Source of the DNA: Mermis nigrescens
Lineage: Eukaryota > Nematoda > Enoplea > Mermithida > Mermithidae
Direction of reading: 5' to 3'
Assembly: GCA_036768485.1 (NCBI GenBank)
Contig: JAVLUZ010000340.1
Span: forward strand, 3,035,886-3,099,885
DNA: 64,000 nt
The translations under genes were made by a program, and so were the position numbers. The notes beneath the pieces are model-generated. The model had not been told where the DNA came from and made no database searches. It saw only the letters and a list, made by a program, of their open reading frames with translations. How positions within the stretch are numbered: position 1 is the stretch's first letter; the number at the start of each line of letters is the position of its first letter. Below, in pieces: positions 54,861 through 64,000 of the stretch.

Positions 54861-55478
54861 GATATAGTGGCAACCGCAGTGAATGATCGATTTTGTTATT
54901 GGATTTCAATATTAGCTTGATAAAGTTGTTGCTATTTGTTTGTCTCGTTTCTTGCAGCTGTTGGAGTATTCCTAGCTACTTTATGTAGCTCTAGTTGTCA
55001 TTTCCATTAAAAAACCCAATAAAGCCCCAATAAAGCACAAACAAACCCCAAAAAAACCAAAAAAAAACCCAAAATTCAAAATTTTCAAATCTGGGTTTAT
55101 TCCATACCTGAATAAAATCTTTATTAAAATTTATTGTCATAAAAATGAATCAATGGATTTCATTTGACAGTGGATGACGAGCATGTATCATATTATTAAA
55201 TAAAAGAATAATGAAAGAAGCTTTACTTTTTAAGTGTGAAATGTAATCATTGAGTTATCTACTGAAAACGATAATTGCATACATGGAGTCTCTATAAGAA
55301 TCGCGTTTTAATTGTCATAAAATTATGTAGTTGGAAAAATTTAATAGTTAAAAAAATTTCTATTCATGTAAAGATGAGGTTTGTATCAGCCATTTTTCTG
55401 CAATTCGCATTGTCAGTAGGCAGCGCTCATTGTTGCCTTGTCTGCAAGTAGAAAAAAGGATAAACTAATATTATTGTT

Positions 55479-58400
55479 ACTAGCAAAGAAAAATGCTCCC
55501 ATGGAACAAAAAAGATGAATATACTTGGAATTGTGGATTATTATGGATGTAAAAGGAGGGGACTAGGAAAAAATCTACCTAAAGTCGGAAAATCTGCTAA
55601 AAATCACACTTTCTCTAAGCAACGCAAAAAATCGATGTATATTCAGCGGCCTCTAAAAAAGTGTCTTTTTTAAATAATGTTCGAAGTTTCAGATAAGAGT
55701 GTATAAACGAAATCTATCAAAGTTACTTTTTTAAATTGCTGGCACCTGATTGGTAGAAAACTAAGAGGTATTGTATTTAAAGTTGTTTTATTTTATGAGC
55801 ATTATAGCAAGCAAAGCAGGAGCCGATTGATTAGTGCACACAATCGTTTCGGGCATGCTAGTGTATATACATTTAGTCTGTTTCAAGTCAACTTACGCGT
55901 TTCCTACTGTTTAAAACCAACCATGTCTTCAATTGTCTTCGATGTTTGCTATTTCATTCAATTGGCTTGGAAGACTGTTAGTTTACTTAATATCATTTCC
56001 CATAGCTACTGCATAGCTAACGTGCTGCTGTTTCAATCATTGTTATGGTTGAATATTTATTTTAATCTGTTGGCCGCAGAATATACATCGATTTTTTGCG
56101 TTGCTTAGAGAAAGTGTGATTTTTAGCAGATTTTCCGACTTTAGGTAGATTTTTCCTAGTCCCCTCCTTTTACATCCATAATAATCCACAATTCCAAGTA
56201 TATTCATCTTTTTTTGTTCCATCGAAGCATTTTTCTTTGTTAGTACACTACTTTTAATTAGCGTGATTTCAGTACATCAGTCAGTAAACACTATCAGTAA
56301 CATGCCACAATAATGACAACAGTCCAAGAACGCGGAAAACAATATTGTTCTTAACATCAGCATTATCCTTTTTAAACAAGACAACCTTATTGACACCATC
56401 CATTTTCAAATTAAAACTGCATTAAGTTATTTCTTCTTAATGTGCAGTTCACTTATAATCAAGCACAAATATTTAACCAACGAATTCACATTACAAATCC
56501 TCACTCAATCAATACACAAGCACAATGACTTTTGAAATTGAAAACACCCAATTTTCAATTTTCAAATTGAAAATTGGATCAATTTTCAAATTGAAAATTG
56601 GGATAATTTTCAAATTTAAAATTGGGTGTTTGAATTTGCGATAAAGAAAATAATCAAAAGATAGTCACTTGGTTTATTTAAGCCGAGTAATAAAATAACG
56701 ACCGTCCACCAATTCCAAACTAAACGCAACTAATCTGATCACTATGAAAAAGTTTTGAAAAATGAGCTTGCTAAGCGAGAGTTGTAAACCAAGAGAAACT
56801 TAAAGTTAAAACCTACCATTAAATTATTAAGAGAATTATAAAAGATTTTAAACTTTATGAAAATGGAAAAGGCGGGATGTTGGTAAATTAGAAGGCAAAG
56901 TTTTTCGGCAAAAATTCAGAAACTTCACGCAAATATCAAATGTAAGGAACACTAACGCTTTGATTTGGTAGTAAAATAAATTTGTAGTATAGACTACATA
57001 TTAACAACAAATGAATAGTGCAAACTTTACACAACTACTAGGTGTAGAGAATACTAACAGTTTACGGCTTATTAATGTACATGATTACAATAGAGCTGCA
57101 TATCTTTTTCGACTTCTGTGCACAGTAGTGTGATTGCTGGTTCATTTTAAAGCGCTGTTGCAGGCAATTTACATCAATTAAACGATAGCTCTCCATGTGC
57201 AAGATTTTGTGAAACATATTATAAACACGGCTAAGAAGGATTTAACTTTAATGCAACCCATTTAAGACAAAATTACATCTCATCAATGATCTAAGGACAC
57301 TTGAACATAATTTTTAAATCACTTTAGATTACTTTTGAGGGTAAACAAACTCACTTAATTGATGTCTAACATATGAATCCTTGAAAATTTCTTGACTTCA
57401 GTTACAAAGTCTCTGCAAGTCTATCGAATTAAGGTTAACACGTAATGTAAACTTTACACAAACACATAGCGTAAAGAATATTTTAGTCGGATTCGTAATT
57501 TTGATATTGCTCCGATATTTCTTTCAACATTTATGGAAAAATGAGTCTCCATAATGTTTTAAAGACAATAAACATTAGGTTTAAACCACTTTGCAATACT
57601 GCTGAGTGTAAGCAAGCGCGCCCAACTGACGTATATATTTCATTCCCTGTAAATTTTTATATCTCAGGAAAAAATTTCGGTTTTTGCAATGCTCTAGAAC
57701 AAAGGCTAATATGCAGTGTAAAAAATTACTCGGATATTATGATCAACATTCATGAAAAAATTATGTCTCTACAATGGTCTGAGGACATATAAACAATGAA
57801 TGTAAACTACTTTACATCACTGTTGGATGTAAACAAACGCGCCTACGTGACGTCTCACATTTGATCCTTTGTAAACTTCTAGGCTCCAAGAAAAAATTAG
57901 GTTTCTGGAATGCTCAAAAACGAAGATAAATATATATGTAGTGTAAACTTCATGTAAACACCTAGTGTAAAGAAGATTTTAGTCAGATTCGTAATTTTGA
58001 TATTGTTCCGATATTACGATTAATATTTATGAAAAAATTATGTCTACATAATGTTCTATGGGCAAACTAACAATTGGTGTAAACTACTTTACAACACCGT
58101 AGAGTGTAAACATATGCGCCAGACTGGCATATCAAATTTGGTTCCTGGTCAATTTCTAGACTTGATAAACGTGTCCCTGACTCGTAACCGGAGAAGCAGG
58201 CAGAAAAAACAAGACAGAAACGCATTTTAAAGTCAAAATTTTTGACTTTACACTCGCTAAATATTAATGTATAGACAATTTGCTTTGTCATGCACACGAT
58301 ATAGAGCACTTTATTTTTATTCTATTAGACTTATCCCGACTTCTGGACGGAGAAAGTGGCGAACAAAAAAGGCAACAAAAACGTATTTTCCATCATTTAG

Positions 58401-59342
58401 AACACTGTAAACTTTAAAATTCCGTACCGAACTCCCCATTGAGTTTAAAGAAATTCGGTTCGGTACAATTTGTAGCTTTTAAATCGTAGTACATTCCTGT
58501 GTGCCAAATTTCTCTTGCAAAAATTATTTGGTATGATTTATTAATCAAAATTCGGAAAAAAAACGTGTTTTTTCGCCCATTTTTTACCTCTGATTTCGAA
58601 CTTTACACCCCCAAAAATAACTCAATATTGCGTTTTTTTAAATGCGGTTTGCTGCGATGTTTAGCCCCTGTGAGGCACTTTATTAATGCTGTCTTCGATT
58701 TACACTGACTCATAAGCGGAAAAATTTGGCAGAGAAATCTTAGTTAAAATCCGTTTTTTTACACAATCCACTAGAGTGTAAACTTTAAACCCCAGGATCT
58801 AACTCACCATAGAGCATATAAGACTTTGCTTATATGCAGAATGTAGCCCTTGATCCGCTCTACATTTCTGTCAGAAAACATTTTAAAAACCTCATAACCG
58901 GAGTTAGTATCGGACATAGGCAGGTTGAAAACTCGACCAAAAAGTGCTTTTTCACCCCCAGATTTTCGCACTCTTTACACTGCCGTTCGATAACTAATGC
59001 GAATTTCAAAAAACAAAAAAAGTGCCATCTGTAGAATTCATTACTCTATTATCCTATCCTGTTTAATCCTTCGAGTCATCAATACTCAGTTGTCCACATG
59101 CCGCAGTAAAAAGGTCCCAAAATTTGTCCTATATTATAACGTTACACAAAAACTTTACACCTTCTTTACACAGTCAATTTTGAGTTTCAAGAAAAACAAA
59201 AAAACACGGGCAGCGAATTTTCTCATTATCTTTCTTTAAAAGAAACCGCACCTTCCAGAAGTGTCCCGTTATAGCTGTAGGGGGTGCACAGGTGTTGGGG
59301 GTACCCAAGTATATTATACGTACGCGCTAACGCGCTACCTAA
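55479..59342 (+). mobile_element. E-family element copy E5
   Basis: Starts ACTAGCAAAGAAAAATGCTC. Inverted repeats 55479-55651 and 56073-56245 enclose a 421-bp loop that is the reverse complement of the E4 loop. The arm 56246-59342 matches E4 closely and ends GCGCTAACGCGCTACCTAAG. Open frames in the loop and arm recur in E4, simply because the DNA is repeated. Confidence 0.85.
56548..56625. repeat. tandem palindromes in E5
   Basis: Same AATTTTCAAATTGAAAATTG units as in E4, slightly shorter and with a substitution (CAAATTTAAAATTGGG) in the last unit. Confidence 0.75.
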
Positions 59343-60271
59343 GATGAAATCTTCAGTATTATTGATAACTTGCTAAATCTAAATCGGTCATAAAATTCAT
59401 CGTCATTGAAATTAGTCAAAGCACTTCTTTTGACTTCGAATCGGCGAGAACTTGTCATAATATCAAAAATCGGAACGATAGGAAGAAGCGCCATTTTTAA
59501 TGTGAAAAACAATCAATGAGTCCGTTAACGTAGCTCTCGACCTACCTTAAAGAATGAACCTTAACGAAACCATTAAAGTCGTTAAGGTGAAGCCCAGCAA
59601 CCCAATATACCTTAAAGAAACCATTAAACGCTTAATGGGAGCGTTAAGGTTTCAGTCGAGCAACCGGTTTTAAGGTAGACATTAAAAAACTGAGCCTTAA
59701 TTAATGGCTGCACTAAGGTGGAGTCCAGCAACCGAAATTTAAATCGACCATTAGACTTTCCTTAAAGTCGAGCTTAATGGTTGAGTCGAGCAACCCGATT
59801 TTTTTAATGGTTTCGTTAAGGTGGAAATCGGACTTAACGCGACCATTAATTAATGGTTGCGTTAAGGTGACCATTAACGTTAAGGTAAACATTAGTTAAT
59901 GGTCGAGTCGAGCAACCGGGCCCTGGGTGAGTAATGTGAGGTGAAAAGTGTTTAAAATTGTTAATATGCGGTCACAGAACTTGTCCTTCTTGCGCCAGTA
60001 CATAACGTCTATGTTTCAAAGTAAAATCAGTTGGATGACAATTACGAGAAACAACTGCCTAAAAACTAGGTATGTCAAGATTTTTAAATAGTGTCGAAAA
60101 TGCATTTGTTGACATGTGTTTCATCGATATCGAGAATTTTTTAACAAAAATTGTAATTTGTGACCATTTTGGCATAAACTTTGCATTTGCCACAGATTAT
60201 CGCTTTTTGTCCTTTTGAAGGGTTAGATGATCCCAAACCCCGACTTGCATGCCGCTTGATTTTACTTTTAG

Positions 60272-60556
60272 AACCGCGTATTATTACTCGATTTGTGGAC
60301 ATTTTGCCGCTGCCCACATATTGTGGAGTGGCTCTGAGTACTACTGTTAGAGATAGGGATTTTGTAATACGACGAAATCGAGTCACAGGCGGATTCGACA
60401 CTCGTTTCTATTCACAGCCGTGGTACGGATTGGTCCTTCGGAAAAATCGCTATACATGTGGTGCAAGTCTGATCTCACGGAATCCGACTGACAAGGCCAC
60501 CATTTGGGCTGTCAGTGCGGCTCATTGTTTTGTCGACATTAAGGACGGCCGAAAAA
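60272..60556 (+). CDS. gene B exon 2: S1 activation site and catalytic histidine, one base short at the 3' end
   Basis: Preceded by the good acceptor TTTTACTTTTAG (AG 60270-60271), starting with two bases as in gene A. It encodes ITRFVD, CGVALST, an activation site RNR|VTGGF, TRFYSQPWYG (identical to A), TCGASLI and AVSAAHCFVD with the catalytic His. The exon is 285 bases against 286 in gene A, and all residues align without gaps up to DGRK. The missing base lies just before the GTTAGC donor, so the exon leaves one base where exon 3 needs two. Spliced as in gene A, the frame would shift and soon stop. Intron 1 of gene B (42865-60271) is 17.4 kb and is mainly mobile DNA. Confidence 0.85.
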
Positions 60557-62476
60557 GTTAGCCATAAACATGTTATAGGAGCCTTATGGACAGCCCCTGA
60601 ATTTCTTATGACCTGGCTAGACAAATTCTAAAAGTAACAAAAAACTTGCCGAAAGTTTGATTCTGTGGTCTATCGCATTTTGATGGGTCTGCTGCATTCT
60701 CGTGGGGACTCTAAACCATACATGGGTAGCAATCAAAGTTTGGGGTCTTGATCGTGCACAACTGGCAGAAATCACAAAAAATGCCTCAGAGCGGTAGTAG
60801 AACCAGCAAGTGACCTTCGCTATGAAAACTTGATGATGCCAAGGCTTAGTCCTGAATATTAAATGTGAAAGAACCCGTGTTTTTTCGTCGTATCGGCACT
60901 TATGAGCTTTGTTTTAAATTAGAAAGATCTCGACCCACCCCCCATGTAGCAGACAATCATAAAAATTAGAAACTGCCCATGTCTTTTAGTAGACGAGGGT
61001 GTAGGCGTGCTAATAATCAAAAATTCAAAAGATAGCGTGAAGAATGGAAGGGGCGTACAACGGAGGAATCTTTTGTTAACGCTCTTGATTATTTCTTGGT
61101 GATCGCTTGCTGGAACATTTTCCCCATTTCTCGTCGTTACACATCTCCTGACTGAAAAGATTGAAGTTTTTTATTTTTTCTGAGCCTTTTGCTCTTTTCT
61201 GTTGTCAATCATAGTTCTAAATTCTATATTTTGCAATTGTAGACTTATTTAGAGGCAATGTGATAAACTACAAATCGGGGTATTTTTGCATGTATCTAAA
61301 ATCAAAACGACTTCTGACAAAAGTTAAAGAGTAATAAGCTGCTTACCTTAGACCGAAGTCTGAATTGTTTTTAGTGCAGTAAACGCTATATTGCCTCCGG
61401 TCATTTTTTATTTCTTGAACATTTTTTTTGAGCTTTAGATCTCTATAATAGATAATCTAGCGCCTATTCTATCCAATGATGGTGACTCATTAAATTCTCT
61501 TCTTCAAACGTAACTTGTGATCCGCGAATCAGACGCTTCATTATCTCTTTAACAAAATAAAAATAAAGTGTCAATAGTTAATTGGGACAATATTTGTCGA
61601 AAATGTAGGTATGCAGGCGTTCACACGTGCTCAATGTACATATCTATTTCGGGTAGGAGCCGACCGTTCAGCCCGTAAGCTTTATGTTTTAATTGTAACT
61701 TATGGAAGCGCTGGTTTATTCTAATAAAACAGTTGGTCTGGGACGCAGGGTTGCAATCATATTTAATCGTGGGGGACAGTAATGGAGGGAGAGGATATGC
61801 AGCCCCCCAGAAGTTCTCCTCCGCAGATTCGCAGATTACCGTAAACCCCCAGAATTCTATTTTTCGCAGCATTTTATACGATTTTTGGCGATTTTATCCA
61901 ACAAACGCCAAAATTTTTTTGCTGCCCATGTATACTTGCATTTAATCACCGCCCAGACAATATCGCCGGACTCAGAAGAAAAATATCTGGAATAAAGTTT
62001 TTGCACCTTTTTCTGATTGCTATGCATCCTTATAGAGTCGCATAAGTATTCTGCCCAGCGATTTGTTAGACTCGTCAACCAAAATAAGTTCGAGCCTGTT
62101 TTTCTCAGGCGTCAGCTTCACCAAAATTTAAATTGAGTGATAATGTAATAAGCGAACTTCAGGCTAGTATTTTTCATATTCAAAATTAAAATATTAAAAT
62201 TTTTATTGAATATGCCCGAGTTTTTTTAGACTACACGACCATTGAAACACAAAAACTCCGGCTTAGGTTTCTGATGGCTTATTTCAGCCCTAGGCTCAAT
62301 TTTTAGCCTGCTTTAGGCACTGTTGCCTAACATTTTCCATTTTCCTTCACCTATGGGTGCGATTCCGCCTTACTATTCCCAAAAAATTGCCATATGTTTC
62401 CTTGAGGATGTCTAGATTCCATAAACCCCATTCGACCAATGCATGTCTGCTCCTAGCTTCGTATGCTTATGTACAG
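60557..62476. other. intron 2 of gene B
   Basis: GT 60557-60558 to AG 62475-62476. Contains the MITE remnant at 61795-61935 and a possible second MITE end near 60720 (CATACATGGGTAGCAATC). No other content. Confidence 0.6.
61795..61935 (-). mobile_element. degenerate hAT-like MITE in intron 2 of gene B
   Basis: Shows GCAGCCCCCCAGAAG, ACCCCCAGAATTCTATTTTT, CGATTTTTGGCG and TTTGCTGCCCATGTAT, the minus-strand family landmarks, but is shortened and lacks a clear duplication. Confidence 0.5.
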
Positions 62477-62757
62477 GGTATTTCCGATCAAGGAATTTTC
62501 ATTTGTATCTGGGATTCAAGACACAAGAGTTGTTACTCCTCATATCACTCGAAGAATCGCAAAGAAAATATTGTGGCCGTCGACCTACGGTGCTTATGAT
62601 ACAGTCGATGAGGACATAGCTTTGATCGAATTCACTCAAGAAATAGAGTTCAATATGTACGTATTGCCAATTTGTTTGCCGTATGCGAAACGCACTTATG
62701 ATGACGCATGGCTATCTTCAGCTAACTGTTACCTTTGTGGGTATGGCAACACTAAAG
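62477..62757 (+). CDS. gene B exon 3: S1 catalytic aspartate and ICLP segment
   Basis: 281 bases, exactly the length of gene A exon 3. Acceptor GCTTATGTACAG (AG 62475-62476) and donor GTAAAT (GT 62758-62759), with the same phases at both ends as in gene A. It encodes GIQDTRVVTPHI, TVDEDIALIEF with the catalytic Asp, YVLPICLPYA and ANCYLCGYGNT. The alignment with gene A covers the whole exon without gaps. The intron before it is 1,920 bases, compared with 7.4 kb in gene A. The linker and Ser exons of gene B are not seen before 64000 and must lie beyond the window if they exist. Confidence 0.85.
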
Positions 62758-63764
62758 GTAAATCGCACGCAATATGATAATAGCCTGAGGGAACTCTCTA
62801 GTTTCTTGCTTTGCAAAATAATGCGGTGTTAGTTTTGCACAACACTCACTTAATGGATGTACCCATACATATGGTTGTACACAGACATAAAAAATTCTGG
62901 GGGTCAAACCACATAAAAACACACATGGGCAGCAGTCAAATTCTGCAGTGGGTCTAGGTCTTGTAAGACCGACAGAGATCCCGAAAAACATTAACCCATT
63001 TTAAACATCCTTCCCTGACGCTCACATGTGTTCAGAACCTTAGATACACAGTAGGCCGCGTAAGCGAAATCAGCCAGTTAGCGTTTTTGAACCGAAATTG
63101 TCTCAAAAACTGGTAAATATGCAGAAAAGTTAGCGCGAAAAAAATGTTAACCCTTTGTTCCCGGTCTATATATAGCAGTTTAATCGAAATGTTTTCGATC
63201 TTCATCCACTTTTGAACTCTATTTTGCATAATTTTTCTTAAATAATTTCTATTATTTGATTTTGCGGATTAAGATCCCAATATCACCCAAATGTTTGTCT
63301 GGTTCTAATTCTAAACAAAAACTTTTCGTACCTTCTTCAGTTTTATTAGGAAAAGGTACACGTCATCCTGATAATTTTCATGTTTTTTGACGATTCTTCT
63401 GTTTTGAGCAAGAAAAACGTATGGAAAGTTCGAAAAACTAAAGTTTGGTAATAAAGCTTGGTTAAACGGGCTAATCCGGGGAGAAATTTAGAAAAAAATA
63501 TTACATTGGGCCAAGGCGCTAAAAACACTCGAAATATTGTATTTTTGAAGTTTTTTTCAAAAATAGGAATTCTAAAAATCAGCAGTTTTGGGATAAATCA
63601 GCAGCCCTTCTGTGTATTAACTCGTACGAGAGTCACATTTAGACACATCCTAAGTTAAGGCATGAAATATTACAAAATGAAACAACTCCTGCTATCTGAA
63701 TCCTTCAGTATTTGCTAGATATATCGTCATTTCCTTAAACATTGGATATCAAACAAAGATAATA
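62758..63764. other. start of gene B intron 3, no further exon seen
   Basis: Searched for the linker (KSIVFAH-like) and GDSGG exons of gene B; neither is present. A MITE-like fragment lies near 62880-62945 (AATTCTGGGGGTC, CACATGGGCAGCAG). Confidence 0.5.
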
Positions 63765-64000
63765 ACTAGCAATGAAAAATTGTCCGATGGAGCAAAATAT
63801 GACAAATATACTTGTACTTGGAATATCGGATCATTAAGGACATTAAAAACGGAGACAAGGAAAAAGTCAGCAATGCGCGCAAAAAAATCATCAAAATCAC
63901 TAAAAATCAGACTTGTTCTATGCCAACACAAAAATCGAAGTATATTCTGCGGCCTGCAGAAGGTTGTTGTGACTTCAATTTGAGAAATAAATAACGCAAC
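63765..64000 (+). mobile_element. start of another E-family element (cut by window end)
   Basis: Begins ACTAGCAATGAAAAATTGTC and follows the first inverted repeat through ATTCTGCGGCCTGCAG. The last bases (GAGAAATAAATAACGCAAC) resemble the E2 loop more than the E4 loop. It continues beyond the window, downstream of gene B exon 3. Confidence 0.65.

Larger units (their letters stand above)
49856..59923. mobile_element. 10-kb fold-back composite containing E4 and E5
   Basis: The left end GGGCCCGGTTGCTCGACTCC (49856) and right end GAGTCGAGCAACCGGGCCC (to 59923) are exact inverted matches. Arms of about 360-400 bases (to about 50215, from about 59523) are built from CCTTAACG/ACCATTAA repeats. A second inverted pair of GGGTTTTTTG-rich sequence lies inside (50580-50655 and 55014-55105) around E4. 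It sits in intron 1 of gene B. No transposase frame was seen. Confidence 0.65.

Noticed and set aside
55827..56108. 93-residue hydrophobic frame in the E5 loop, with its partner on the opposite strand at 51126-51311
   Set aside because: Same loop DNA in two orientations. E1 has several changes in the region, with no sign of coding conservation.
53058..57792. Matching 83-residue frames at 53058-53309 and 57541-57792
   Set aside because: They are conserved only because E4 and E5 are duplicated DNA; other E copies do not keep the frame.

Overview
This looks like nuclear DNA from an invertebrate animal. The window is AT-rich, and most of it is intron or intergenic sequence packed with transposable-element remains. 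The few real genes are split into short exons with GT-AG borders. There is no bacterial operon structure, tRNA, rRNA or CRISPR array that I can see. The species cannot be named from the sequence. A worm-like or other ecdysozoan genome is plausible but unproven.

Genes. (1) At 4759-5992 (+) lie the last two exons of an unidentified gene with an SH3-like C-terminus; the splice phases agree across the intron. (2) Gene A, 12685-33021 (+), codes for a PAN/apple-domain plus trypsin-like (S1) serine protease spread over about 20 kb. Its exons are PAN (12685-13009), activation site and catalytic His (19173-19458), catalytic Asp (26858-27138), a probable linker (32538-32665), and catalytic Ser to stop (32782-33021), with AATAAA 5 bases after the stop. 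(3) Gene B, 42546 to beyond 62757 (+), is a tandem paralogue whose PAN, His and Asp exons match A in sequence, size and splice phase; its 3' end lies outside the window. B lacks one base at the end of exon 2, so exon 2 and exon 3 no longer join in frame. (4) On the minus strand near 36.4-36.9 kb is a frameshifted relic of a Polinton/Maverick DNA polymerase B.

Mobile DNA fills the introns. A short hAT-like MITE family (TIR near CATAGGTGGGCG, 8-bp target duplications) has at least eight bounded copies, three of them carrying other insertions. A second family, called E here, is 2.3-3.9 kb long. It has about 170-bp inverted repeats around a loop at one end, a long arm rich in TTTACAC/GTGTAAA motifs, and a GCGC palindrome at the other end. 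Five full copies are visible (about 8.4, 43.0, 47.1, 51.0 and 55.5 kb) plus fragments. Copies E4 and E5 are nearly identical direct repeats, but their loops are inverted relative to each other. Four fold-back elements (14.1-15.3, 33.9-34.9, 36.1-39.4 and 49.9-59.9 kb) have arms made of different minisatellites. A 3.5-kb element at 15468-18996 has roughly 580-bp TIRs starting AG and a probable 6-bp target duplication.

Layout: 0-6 kb, MITEs and the SH3-like gene end; 6-12 kb, AT-rich DNA with E1; 12.7-33 kb, gene A with transposon-filled introns; 33-42 kb, nested MITE/fold-back and Polinton relic; 42.5-64 kb, gene B, whose 17.4-kb first intron is mostly E2-E5 and a 10-kb fold-back.
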